A DNA stretch of 64,000 nt from Pirellula sp. SH-Sr6A. Its GTDB lineage: Bacteria; Planctomycetota; Planctomycetia; Pirellulales; Pirellulaceae. A program made the position numbers and the translations under genes. Where the stretch lies: positions 5,313,988 to 5,377,987 of the forward strand of contig NZ_CP011272.1 in NCBI RefSeq assembly GCF_001610875.1, in the 5' to 3' direction. This document shows, piece by piece, positions 19,846 through 28,109 of the stretch (its first letter is position 1; each line of letters begins with the position of its first letter). The notes below the pieces were generated by a model. It searched no databases. It had not been told where the DNA came from and saw only the letters and a program-made list of their open reading frames with translations.

Positions 19846-20508
19846 TTAAGGGAGACCGATTCCCAAGGGGGAATAGTTCGGAGGTGGTGGCGCTTCCAAG
19901 GTGGGCGCTTGCGGGTAGTAATCGTCTTGCATTGGCCCCAGGGCATTCCAAGGCCCGACGCCGAATCCGCCACCCATTCCGCCAACGAAGGGAGAGTTGG
20001 GTTGGTTGGGGGATGGGTACCCAGGTGGGGGGGCGAAACCTCCCCAAGGCAATCCGCCGACGACTTGCGGGAGCTGGGGGCCCCACATGCCATAGGGAAC
20101 CGCAAAAGGTCGGTTCGGATAGCGCCATTCGCCATAAGGTCGCACATCGCCTCCCCATTGTTCGACGACATGGTAGTTGTCACTGCTGAAGCCAGCTTGC
20201 AGAGTGCTACGGGTGTGCCGGAATCCGCTTCGAACGTAGTCCGGTCTCAACGCAACGACCGGCTGAATTCCTTGCGAGTATTGATCCAGTCTCGCGCCGT
20301 TTTCATCGTGCGTGTAGGTCGAAGGAAGAGTTGTACAGTCCACTGTCGTCGGTTTGGTCCGCTGCGCGAACTCGGATGGAGCCACGGCAGGCGACTTGCT
20401 CCGGTGAATAGGTGCAACGGGTTGTCCCGCCATCGCGTGTGGAACGCAAAGAACCACCGAAGCGATCGACACAATTCCAGCAAAGAGATGATTGGGAGCG
20501 GTTTTCAT
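19846..20508 (-). CDS. Exported Pro/Gly-rich protein, unknown function
   Basis: 220 residues. A signal peptide (MKTAPNHLFAGIVSIASVVL, cleavage after AMA near residue 27) leads to a secreted protein. The middle has a stretch VALRPDYVRSGFRHTRSTLQ. The C-terminal 80 residues are rich in Pro, Gly, Tyr and Trp with no regular fold expected, like envelope or matrix-associated proteins. No family was recognised. Its end abuts the repeat array; upstream on the same strand, 115 bp away, lies flgB, but there is no reason to link their functions. Confidence 0.72.
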   Translation of the reverse strand: MKTAPNHLFAGIVSIASVVLCVPHAMAGQPVAPIHRSKSPAVAPSEFAQRTKPTTVDCTTLPSTYTHDENGARLDQYSQGIQPVVALRPDYVRSGFRHTRSTLQAGFSSDNYHVVEQWGGDVRPYGEWRYPNRPFAVPYGMWGPQLPQVVGGLPWGGFAPPPGYPSPNQPNSPFVGGMGGGFGVGPWNALGPMQDDYYPQAPTLEAPPPPNYSPLGIGLP

Positions 20509-20623
20509 AGGTTCCAGAGTAGTTCGATGCTACGGGAACCAAAATAAAACAGCGTTAAACTCTGCTCAAACCAGCGAAGATGGGACGGATGTGACGATTT
20601 TGCGGGGAGGGATCCGAGAACGG

Positions 20624-21079
20624 TTAAACGTTCACGCTTTCCGAGATAGCCATTTTGAGGTTTTGGAATTGGGAACGCATTAGCGCGATAGCGATATTGT
20701 GCATCGACTGGTTTTTCGACATCTGTGCAACTTGCATTTCTACACTATCGTCGCTGCCATCGTGGTAGACGACTTGCCGCATCGAGTCGTACACATTCTG
20801 TACCGCTTGATCATGCTCCACAGCCATGGCTGGGTCCGCGTCCTGTCCCTCCAAGACGCTGAGACGGAGGCCGGGGGATTGTTCGGCGATCCGCTTTTTG
20901 CTTTCATGGAGCGATTTGAGGCTGTCTTGGAAGTCATCGACCGAGAGGTCTCGTGTCTTGTAGCCTGGCGTATCCATGTTCGCAATGTTGCTGGCCAAGA
21001 TCGCGTGGCGCCGGTCGGCGAATTCGACCGTCTTTTCCAAGCTTTGAAGCGCCGAGTTTCCGAACAAGGATGGAAACAT
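20624..21079 (-). CDS. flgB: Flagellar basal-body rod protein FlgB
   Basis: 151 residues, proximal rod subunit of the flagellar basal body exported through the type III apparatus. The N-terminus LEKTVEFADRRHAILASNIANMDTPGYKTRDL contains the rod/hook/filament signature (SNIANxDTPGYK). The C-terminal helix NQSMHNIAIALMRSQFQNLKMAI matches the FlgB end. The usual partner flgC does not follow: downstream lies an unrelated exported protein. The gene is preceded, 3 bp away, by a FlgN-like gene, so the pair is translationally close. Motility therefore needs the remaining flagellar genes elsewhere. Confidence 0.92.
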   Translation of the reverse strand: MFPSLFGNSALQSLEKTVEFADRRHAILASNIANMDTPGYKTRDLSVDDFQDSLKSLHESKKRIAEQSPGLRLSVLEGQDADPAMAVEHDQAVQNVYDSMRQVVYHDGSDDSVEMQVAQMSKNQSMHNIAIALMRSQFQNLKMAISESVNV

Positions 21080-21082
21080 CGT

Positions 21083-21556
21083 TCAACCCTCCAGGATAAA
21101 TTCGGAAGGGTTATCGTGCTCGGAGTCGAGGGTCGAAGCGTAAGCGCGTTGGATCTGATCCGCGGCGGCGTTCTGGAGCAGTTGCGATTGAACCGCCTCT
21201 CTTTGCAAATTCATATGGTCGAGGCTGCGGTTCTCGAGCAAGATCAATTGTTGGACGACGTCTTCGCAGCGTTTGACAATTTTTTGGCATTCCAATCTGC
21301 GAGCGGGAGAGCGCCAAACCCGTTTCTCGGGATCTTCGTGTTGGAAGGGATGCAGCTCGTTTTGGATCGCTTGGAGCGACTCCATCAATTGTTGTTTGCG
21401 CGAAAGCAATGACATCAGTCCCGACATGTCATGTTGGGCTACGAGTTCGTCCTGCTCGAGGGCCATCGACTGCATTTGCGATAGGAGGTGCAGTTTGGTT
21501 TCGAACAGGCCGAACAGTCTTTCGGTCGACGAGGAGGGTGAGGCTGTTGCATCCAT
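21083..21556 (-). CDS. FlgN-like flagellar export chaperone (tentative)
   Basis: 157 residues, predicted almost entirely alpha-helical with heptad-like Leu/Gln spacing (LHLLSQMQSMALEQDELVAQ, LLSRKQQLMESLQAIQ, DVVQQLILLENRSLDHM). This is the character of FlgN-type chaperones for hook-associated proteins, and the position immediately before flgB supports a flagellar role. No diagnostic motif exists, so the name is inferred from architecture and neighbourhood. The start ATG (21554-21556) is divergent from purU. Confidence 0.6.
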   Translation of the reverse strand: MDATASPSSSTERLFGLFETKLHLLSQMQSMALEQDELVAQHDMSGLMSLLSRKQQLMESLQAIQNELHPFQHEDPEKRVWRSPARRLECQKIVKRCEDVVQQLILLENRSLDHMNLQREAVQSQLLQNAAADQIQRAYASTLDSEHDNPSEFILEG

Positions 21557-21682
21557 ACGTTTTCCATATCAAAAAGGGGAGTCCAGGCCAATAGCAGTGG
21601 ACCGGGAGAGGGGGGGAGCAAGATCGGGGACAACCTGCCGCTCCCGTTTTCAAATGGGGAGTCAGTCGATACGCTATCCATC

Positions 21683-22546
21683 ATGGAAGTCGTCATAACA
21701 GCCGTAGGTCCCGACAATGTTGGGTTAGCAGATCCGATCATTCACGATGTCACCACCCGAGGTGCCAACATCGCGGAGATCCAGATGTACGATCACGACG
21801 AGGCGGCCGTCTTCGCCATGATGTGCCGACTGCAAATCCCCAGTACGGAATGGGGGCCACTCAAGCGGTCCATGAAGGAAATCGCTGAGAAAACGCAGTT
21901 AGAAGTTCGAGTTTGGAGTCCCGATGAGCGACTTGCTCGCCCGAACTTGGCGATTTGCGTTACGCTCTTGGAGCAATCGCCTCGGGCGGTTTTACAAGCC
22001 ATTCGAGACGGGGTGATCCGAGCCAATCCTGTTGTCTTGATCGGAAACCGCCGAAAGTGTGAGCCATTGGCTCGAGAGTTCGGGATCCCGTTCGAATTCA
22101 TCGGCAATGATGATGGCGTGGCGGACGATTTAGAGATGGTTCGGATCATCGATCGGTATCAGGCTGATTATGTGATCTTGGCTCGCTACATGCGGGTGCT
22201 TCCTCCCGATACCTGTTGGAAATTTGCAGGGGGCCGGATTATCAACTTGCACCATGGTTTGCTACCTAGCTTCCGAGGGTTTCGACCTTACCACGACGCC
22301 TTTGCCGCCCGCATGCTCACATTTGGAGCGACCTGCCATTTCATCGTTCCCGAGTTGGATGCCGGGAATCAAACCATTCAGCAGACCGCGTTCACCGTCC
22401 CGCCTGGCACGAAGTTGGAAGAGATCATCGCCCGCGGTCAGGCCGACAATGAGCCTCGCTGTTTGGTCGAGGGAGTACGCCGGGTGTGTGCTCGGGAAGT
22501 TCAACTCCATTTTCACCGCGTGATAGCTCGCAACCCCTTTAACTAA
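21683..22546 (+). CDS. purU: Formyltetrahydrofolate deformylase
   Basis: 287 residues, hydrolysing 10-formyl-THF to THF and formate, balancing one-carbon pools. An N-terminal ACT-like domain (VGPDNVGLADPIIHDVTTRGANIAEIQ) precedes a formyltransferase domain. The catalytic triad region is INLHHGLLPSFRG (Asn and His) with VPELDAGNQTIQQ supplying the Asp; the ARYMRVLPP strand is also typical. Length and order match PurU. It is divergent from the flagellar pair; hemQ follows 13 bp after the stop and is probably co-transcribed. Confidence 0.93.
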   Translation: MEVVITAVGPDNVGLADPIIHDVTTRGANIAEIQMYDHDEAAVFAMMCRLQIPSTEWGPLKRSMKEIAEKTQLEVRVWSPDERLARPNLAICVTLLEQSPRAVLQAIRDGVIRANPVVLIGNRRKCEPLAREFGIPFEFIGNDDGVADDLEMVRIIDRYQADYVILARYMRVLPPDTCWKFAGGRIINLHHGLLPSFRGFRPYHDAFAARMLTFGATCHFIVPELDAGNQTIQQTAFTVPPGTKLEEIIARGQADNEPRCLVEGVRRVCAREVQLHFHRVIARNPFN

Positions 22547-22559
22547 TAAGCCCTCCATC

Positions 22560-23396
22560 ATGAATCCCCATGCAGCCCCTACCAACCTCCCTGAGCCATC
22601 GGTCGTTCCCGTCCAAGGACTTCATTGCGGGCACTACTTTTATCGTTGGAACCGAGCCGTTCTCCAGTCGTTGGGACCGGTGACTGCTTGCATGCGGTCC
22701 GATTTTGTCCAAGCGGTTCAGGCGGGAGACGTGACCAAACCGGAGCGACTGCAGTCGTTCATCGTTTCGGGGCACAAGGCGGATTTCGCCATTATTGCCA
22801 TGGATCCGAATCCCTTCACCGTCGATGGGGTGCATCAGCGCATCATGGCATCGAAGCTCGGGGCGGCGATCGAGCCTGTCTACTCGTTCGTCTCCATGTC
22901 GGAAATCAGCGAATACTTGCCGGATAAAGAGCAGTATGCCCAAAAACTGATTCGGACAGGAGAAGACCCCTCGTCCCCTACCTTTCTGGCCAAAGTGGCT
23001 TCGTACGAGAAGCGGCTACCTATGATGTTTGCCCAGCGCCTGGCCCCCGATTTTCCCAACTGGCCAGCGATGTGCTTTTATCCGATGAACAAATCGCGCC
23101 ATGTTGGAGCCAACTGGTTTTTGCAGCCGTTCTCGGTGCGATCGGAGATGATGGCCGAGCATGCGCAGAGCGGGATGGCCTTCGCGGGACGTGTCACCCA
23201 ACTCGTAACCGCCTCGGTCGGTTTGGATGACTGGGAATGGGGGGTGACCCTTTGGGCCCGGAACCCTCAGTTTCTCAAGGAAATCGTTTACACCATGCGG
23301 TATGACCAAGCCAGCGCTCGATTCGGACAGTTCGGGCAGTTCTACACGGGGTATCTCGCGCAGCCCGAAGGAATTCTGCAGCACTGCCGGATCTAG
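22560..23396 (+). CDS. hemQ: Coproheme decarboxylase / hydrogen-peroxide-dependent heme synthase (HemQ/ChdC)
   Basis: 278 residues, the last enzyme of the coproporphyrin-dependent heme route, converting coproheme to heme b. Motifs of the chlorite-dismutase superfamily HemQ branch: HYFYRWNR near residue 22, the catalytic-Tyr region CFYPMNKSR followed by NWF, the proximal-His region MMAEHAQSGMAFAGRVTQLV, and GLDDWEWGVTLWARNP followed by YTMRYDQASARFGQFGQF. The Gln in RVTQLV occupies the place of the distal Arg of true chlorite dismutase, favouring HemQ. It follows purU closely. Confidence 0.9.
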   Translation: MNPHAAPTNLPEPSVVPVQGLHCGHYFYRWNRAVLQSLGPVTACMRSDFVQAVQAGDVTKPERLQSFIVSGHKADFAIIAMDPNPFTVDGVHQRIMASKLGAAIEPVYSFVSMSEISEYLPDKEQYAQKLIRTGEDPSSPTFLAKVASYEKRLPMMFAQRLAPDFPNWPAMCFYPMNKSRHVGANWFLQPFSVRSEMMAEHAQSGMAFAGRVTQLVTASVGLDDWEWGVTLWARNPQFLKEIVYTMRYDQASARFGQFGQFYTGYLAQPEGILQHCRI

Positions 23397-23703
23397 GCCA
23401 ATGGCGTGGTGGAAACCCGGGGATACGGCCCGGCGTCGAATCGGCGGGTTCCCACGGTTTCGGGTGTGGAGATGGTGATAGTTGAGAGGGATAGGGGCTT
23501 TGGGTTGTTTTTGAGGTACTCAACCTCCATCGGATTTGCCAGAATATGTGAAACTGGTGGGTCGGAATTATCGATACTACCGTTACAGATTGCCTGAGGT
23601 CGCCAGTTAACAGCGGCCTGCGTCTGACCCGTTCTATCTCGGAGAGCGGACTTACACCTTTTGCGCAGGACCGAATGCGCTCCTATTTTTTTTGCGACCT
23701 CTG
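23397..23703. other. Intergenic region hemQ-korA
   Basis: 307 bp. An imperfect inverted repeat (GTGGAAACCCG near 23409 and CGGGTTCCCAC near 23445) could form a hairpin after hemQ, but no T-run follows. A poly-T stretch (23686-23693) precedes korA. No coding sequence with a plausible start was found. Confidence 0.4.
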
Positions 23704-25593
23704 ATGACTACCGAAGCTATTTCGAGCAAGCCTGTACATTCTGTAAGCGGCGTGACTGTCCGGTTGGTGGGCGACTCTGGGGACGGGATGCAGCTCTTGG
23801 GAACCCAGTTGACCAACACCTCGGCGTTGTTGGGAAACGACGTTGCGACGTTCCCTGACTTCCCTGCTGAAATCCGTGCCCCGCGCGGGACTCGTGCAGG
23901 GGTTTCTGGATTCCAAGTGCAATTCGCTTCGCATGAAGTGCACACGCCGGGGGACTCGCTCGATGCCTTGGTCGCGATGAACCCAGCCGCCTTGGTGACG
24001 AATCTAGCGGACTTGATCAAAGGTGGACTTCTGATTGTCAACGAAGATAGCTTCGAAGACAAAGACTTGAAGCTGGCGAAACTCAAAACGAATCCGTTGG
24101 AAGAGCCCGCCATGGAAAATTACCGCTTGATCAAGGTGCCGATGACCCGGCTTACCAAAGAAGCGGTGGCAGAATTCGGATTGACGGTCAAGGAAGCGGA
24201 CCGCTGCAAGAACTTCTTCGCCATGGGCTTGGTGTATTGGCTCTATGGTCGAAATATGGATGCGACGCTCCGGTTCATCCACGGCAAGTTCGGCGATGGC
24301 AAGTCGGTGATTGCTCAAGCGAACGAGAAGGCGCTCCGATCCGGTTGGGCTTTCGGCGAAACCATCGAAGGGATCGGTCACTCCTATCGCATTGAGCCTG
24401 CAAAGCTCGCTCCCGGAACCTATCGAAACATCATGGGCAATCAAGCGCTCGCGTGGGGCTTGATGACGGCGGCAAAGCGTTCGGGCAAGGACATGTTCTA
24501 CGGGACGTACCCGATCACACCTGCTAGCGATATTCTTCACGAACTGGCAAAGTTCAAGAACTTCGGTGTATGCACATTCCAGGCAGAAGACGAAATCGCT
24601 GCCGTCTGTTCGGCCATCGGTGCAGCCTACGGCGGCCAGATGGCGGTCACGACATCGAGCGGACCGGGAATCGCTCTCAAGGCAGAGGCGATGGGGCTAG
24701 CATTGATGCTGGAGCTGCCCATGTTGATCATCGACGTGCAGCGGGGGGGGCCGAGCACGGGATTGCCGACGAAGACCGAGCAAGCGGATTTGTTGCAAGT
24801 CATGTTTGGCCGAAACGGGGAAGCGCCGTTGCCGGTCTTAGCAGCTCGCAGCCCGGCCGACTGTTTTGAAATTGTGCAGGAGGCATGGATGCTCGCAACG
24901 CAGCTCATGCTACCGGTGATCGTTCTTTCCGATGGATACATCGCAAACGGTGCCGAGCCATGGGCTGTCCCCGATGTTTCGAAGCTTTCGCCGATCAAGA
25001 TCGATCATCCGGCGGAAAACAACAATCCCGATGGACCGTTTAAGCCCTATGCTCGGAACGATCTTCTCGCGCGGCCCTGGGCGATTCCGGGAACCCCCGG
25101 CCTCATGCACCGCGTCGGTGGGTTGGAAAAAGAAGACGGGACGGGGAACATCAGTTACGATCCGGACAACCACCAAAAGATGGTTAATATCCGGGCACAG
25201 AAGGTAGCCAATGCAGCCAAGTTGCTCCCGCCTCAACAAGTGATCGGGCCTCAAAGTGGCGACCTGCTTGTCATTTCTTGGGGCGGTACCTATGGGACTT
25301 GCTTAACCGGCGTTCAGCAGGCGCAGGCCGAAGGACACTCGGTCGCGTTGGCTCACGTCCGGTACATGAATCCTTTCCCCAGCAATCTGGGCGAGGTCAT
25401 TTCTCGTTACAAGAATGTATTGATTCCTGAGTTGAACATGGGACAGCTCCGCATGCTGATTCGCAGCCGATATCTGGTCGATGCGGTCGGCTTTAACAAG
25501 GTCAAGGGTAAGCCCTTCACCGTCCGCGAACTGCACGAGAAGATCGTCGAGCACTGCAAATCATCGGTGCGGCACGAAGCGCATGCGAAGTAA
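23704..25593 (+). CDS. korA: 2-oxoacid:ferredoxin oxidoreductase alpha subunit (gamma-alpha fusion)
   Basis: 629 residues from the ATG at 23704; an in-frame TTG at 23692 is the alternative. The enzyme oxidatively decarboxylates a 2-oxoacid (probably 2-oxoglutarate) to acyl-CoA, reducing ferredoxin. The N-terminal gamma domain has LVGDSGDGMQLLGTQL and PDFPAEIRAPRGT. The alpha domain follows with the GTYPITPASDILHELAKF motif, EDEIAAVCSAIGAAYGG, TSSGPGIALKAEAMGLA and RGGPSTGLPTKTEQADL. The beta subunit follows 64 bp downstream. It implies a TCA cycle with KOR in place of, or beside, 2-oxoglutarate dehydrogenase. Confidence 0.93.
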   Translation: MTTEAISSKPVHSVSGVTVRLVGDSGDGMQLLGTQLTNTSALLGNDVATFPDFPAEIRAPRGTRAGVSGFQVQFASHEVHTPGDSLDALVAMNPAALVTNLADLIKGGLLIVNEDSFEDKDLKLAKLKTNPLEEPAMENYRLIKVPMTRLTKEAVAEFGLTVKEADRCKNFFAMGLVYWLYGRNMDATLRFIHGKFGDGKSVIAQANEKALRSGWAFGETIEGIGHSYRIEPAKLAPGTYRNIMGNQALAWGLMTAAKRSGKDMFYGTYPITPASDILHELAKFKNFGVCTFQAEDEIAAVCSAIGAAYGGQMAVTTSSGPGIALKAEAMGLALMLELPMLIIDVQRGGPSTGLPTKTEQADLLQVMFGRNGEAPLPVLAARSPADCFEIVQEAWMLATQLMLPVIVLSDGYIANGAEPWAVPDVSKLSPIKIDHPAENNNPDGPFKPYARNDLLARPWAIPGTPGLMHRVGGLEKEDGTGNISYDPDNHQKMVNIRAQKVANAAKLLPPQQVIGPQSGDLLVISWGGTYGTCLTGVQQAQAEGHSVALAHVRYMNPFPSNLGEVISRYKNVLIPELNMGQLRMLIRSRYLVDAVGFNKVKGKPFTVRELHEKIVEHCKSSVRHEAHAK

Positions 25594-25657
25594 TTTCGCA
25601 TGTCCCAATCACCAGCAACCAACATCGAAATTAAGTTCATAATCTAACGGAATCAAT

Positions 25658-26674
25658 ATGAGTACAGCACTCCCAGTCTTGAAGGCGGATGATTTTGCGA
25701 GCGATCAGGATGTACGATGGTGCCCAGGATGCGGCGACTATTCGATCCTAGCGCAAATGAAGAAAGTATTACCGGAGATCGGTGTGCCACCGGAGCAAAC
25801 CGTTTTCATCTCCGGCATCGGATGCAGCAGTCGCTTTCCGTATTACGTCAATACCTATGGAGTGCACTCCATTCACGGTCGCGCTCCAGCCATCGCAACG
25901 GGGCTGAAACTTGCTCGTCCAGATTTGAGCGTCTGGGTGATTACGGGGGACGGCGACGCGCTCAGCATCGGCGGGAACCACTTCATCCACTTGCTGCGCC
26001 GCAATGTCGACTTGAATATCATCCTCTTCAACAATCGCATTTATGGATTGACCAAAGGTCAGTACTCCCCCACCAGCGTGGAGGGGCAGATCACCAAGAG
26101 CACGCCGATGGGCGTGGTCGATCATCCTTTGAATCCCATCAGCGTGGCAGTGGGGGCGGAAGCAACCTTCATTGCTCGTTCGGTCGATTCCAATATAAAG
26201 CATCTTGCTTATACCTTGAAGCGCGCCGCAGCGCATCGCGGGACCTCGTTCGTTGAAGTTTACCAAAACTGCAACGTATTCAACGACGGTGCTTGGGCTT
26301 ATGCACAGGACAAAGCGACGCGTGAAGATACGACGATCGAGTTGGAGCACGGTAAGCCAATGATATTCGGAAAGGATCGGGACAAAGGAATTCGCCTGAA
26401 TGGGCTGAACCTCGAAATGGTTGACTTGAAGGATGGCAAAGTCAAAGAAGACGATCTCTTGTTCCATGACGAGCAGGCCAATTCAACATTGGTCTATATG
26501 CTCTCTCGCATGCGACGTCCTGAATTCCCAGAACCTATCGGTGTCTTCCGTGATGTCAGAACCGATACATTTGAAGAAGCCGTACACGGTCAGATCGATG
26601 AAGTCGTCACTAAGAAGGGACGAGGCGATCTTCAAAAACTGTTCAACAGTGGCGAAACTTGGAAAGTAAACTAA
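25658..26674 (+). CDS. korB: 2-oxoacid:ferredoxin oxidoreductase beta subunit
   Basis: 338 residues, thiamine-diphosphate-binding subunit with a [4Fe-4S] cluster. Cys ligands are seen in WCPGCGDYSIL and GIGCSSRFPYY. The TPP motif runs GDGDALSIGGNHFIHLLRRN and ends with ILFNNRIYGLTKGQYSPTS. HSIHGRAPAIATGLK is also typical. It forms an operon with korA. A 14-bp palindrome TTCGCCCGGGCGAA (26685-26698) lies in the short gap to the convergent sigma-factor gene but lacks a U-tract. Confidence 0.94.
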   Translation: MSTALPVLKADDFASDQDVRWCPGCGDYSILAQMKKVLPEIGVPPEQTVFISGIGCSSRFPYYVNTYGVHSIHGRAPAIATGLKLARPDLSVWVITGDGDALSIGGNHFIHLLRRNVDLNIILFNNRIYGLTKGQYSPTSVEGQITKSTPMGVVDHPLNPISVAVGAEATFIARSVDSNIKHLAYTLKRAAAHRGTSFVEVYQNCNVFNDGAWAYAQDKATREDTTIELEHGKPMIFGKDRDKGIRLNGLNLEMVDLKDGKVKEDDLLFHDEQANSTLVYMLSRMRRPEFPEPIGVFRDVRTDTFEEAVHGQIDEVVTKKGRGDLQKLFNSGETWKVN

Positions 26675-26700
26675 CCGTTCGTTGTTCGCCCGGGCGAATC

Positions 26701-27345
26701 CTATCCTAGTTCTGGAAAGGATTCGCGGTTGGCCAATCGGCTGAGAAGCGTCTTGGTTCGAAGAATAAAATCGGACTTGTAGTTCGCAACTTGCTGTTCG
26801 GTGACCGCGAGTCTTTCGGCGATCTCTTTATTGCTCATTCCTGCAACGAATAGCAATTCGATGCACTTGAGCTTTTTCCAATCCTCTTTCCCCTTCCACT
26901 TGCTGATCTGCTCACGGAGCGCGTCGACAAGGGCTAACTCTTCCGCGTCCCGACGTTCGACCGATCGAACGATACTACTTACGGCTCGGTAAGGAGCCGG
27001 TGCTTGCTGAGCACCATCGCTGGAACCATCGGGCGAGGTAAACGAAGTCGCTTGTCTGCGTCCTAGTTTTCGCAAATGGTCCGTCAGTTTGTACGCTGCG
27101 ATCGAAAACAGATAGCCTTCGAGGGGACGCTCGCAATCGTAGTTGGGAAGGCTGTTCAAGAAACCAAGAAAGGTGTCTTGAACGATATCTTCTGCGTGCG
27201 ATCGGTCTAGCAATCGCGCCGACACAAAAGCGAGTAAACGTCCTTCGTACCGGTCGATCAATTGGCGCCAAGCGTCGGTATCACCAGCCCGGATACTATC
27301 AACGAGGATGCGTTCAGGATTCACGGGTGTATTTAGGGAACTCAT
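26701..27345 (-). CDS. ECF-type RNA polymerase sigma factor
   Basis: 214 residues. Region 2 is seen in AWRQLIDRYEGRLLAFVSARLLDRSHAEDIVQDTFLGFL (about 24-62) and EGYLFSIAAYKLTDHLRK. A 40-residue Ser/Gln-rich linker leads to region 4 with LLFVAGMSNKEIAERLAVTEQQVANYKSDF (about 167-196), a helix-turn-helix. No anti-sigma gene of the classical zinc type is adjacent. It is the last gene of a minus-strand run with a Ser/Thr kinase and an anchored protein; its ATG overlaps the end of the preceding gene by 4 bases, so its synthesis is coupled. Planctomycetes have ECF groups linked to Ser/Thr kinases, which this arrangement fits. Confidence 0.9.
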   Translation of the reverse strand: MSSLNTPVNPERILVDSIRAGDTDAWRQLIDRYEGRLLAFVSARLLDRSHAEDIVQDTFLGFLNSLPNYDCERPLEGYLFSIAAYKLTDHLRKLGRRQATSFTSPDGSSDGAQQAPAPYRAVSSIVRSVERRDAEELALVDALREQISKWKGKEDWKKLKCIELLFVAGMSNKEIAERLAVTEQQVANYKSDFILRTKTLLSRLANRESFPELG

Positions 27346-28097
27346 GCCTTCAGTTTACGCGATTCCCGTCGAGCCAAAACCCCAACCAATCCAGACAAGA
27401 GAAGCATTCCTCCGATCGAAACTCCGCCCAGCGCTCCAACTTTCACAATTCGTTCCCCGAGGATGGCTCGCTCCTCCCAGCTTCGAACTAGTTCGATTTG
27501 ATCTTTGGAAATATAAATCTGCTTCCACAATTGGTGATAGGTGCCCGAAGGTAATTCGATGACTTGGTCGTACTCGCAGTTTTGGACCAGCCAGTGATCC
27601 TCGATGTATTTCTTCGTCAAAGGTTTTAGTTGACTCGCGCTCGTATAGCGAAGTACGTGCATGTCGAGTGCTCGCTGTACCTCGGGAAGCAATTGGGAAT
27701 CAAATTCTTCGTAACACTTCTCCAAGTCCTCTGCGGTCGCCGTTGGAATCGCAAACCGAAGTTCTCCTTCGCCGACTTGTGGTGCCCTCACCCAATCCGG
27801 TGCATCCACAGGTAGAATGAGTTTATCCATCGGTTGCACCGGTGAGGACGAATCCACCTTGGGTGGATCGATTTGAATATTTTCCACCTCTACCTTTGTG
27901 CTCAATGCCGGAGGCTCATTTCGTTCAGGCAAGGCTTGTATGTCGAGTGATTCGGCGTTGGATGGATCTTCCAATTCGGGGGGCGCGGGAGCGGACGGAG
28001 CTGCAGGTGGCGGCTGGTCCACCACTGCCACGTCGCCTTCTGGATTCTGCACCGTGATGATGATGGTGAAGAGGAAGCAGGAGATGATGCACTTCAT
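27342..28097 (-). CDS. C-terminally membrane-anchored exported protein, possible regulator of the adjacent ECF sigma factor
   Basis: 251 residues. The N-terminus (MKCIISCFLFTIIITV) looks like a signal sequence. It is followed by a Pro/Ala-rich low-complexity stretch (about 25-95), a globular part (about 100-215, including LPEVQRALDMHVLRYTS) and a single membrane helix (about 222-243, GGVSIGGMLLLSGLVGVLA) with a short basic tail RRESRKLKA. Most of it would face the periplasm. No family was recognised. Its stop overlaps the start of the ECF sigma gene by 4 bases and it follows the kinase by 12 bp, so a sensing or anti-sigma-like role is possible but unproven. Confidence 0.72.
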   Translation of the reverse strand: MKCIISCFLFTIIITVQNPEGDVAVVDQPPPAAPSAPAPPELEDPSNAESLDIQALPERNEPPALSTKVEVENIQIDPPKVDSSSPVQPMDKLILPVDAPDWVRAPQVGEGELRFAIPTATAEDLEKCYEEFDSQLLPEVQRALDMHVLRYTSASQLKPLTKKYIEDHWLVQNCEYDQVIELPSGTYHQLWKQIYISKDQIELVRSWEERAILGERIVKVGALGGVSIGGMLLLSGLVGVLARRESRKLKA

Positions 28098-28109
28098 AGA
28101 TTCGAATCC

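Noticed and set aside
26685-26698. TTCGCCCGGGCGAA palindrome between korB and the sigma-factor gene as a terminator
   Set aside because: No U-tract on either strand and almost no loop; left as a note only.
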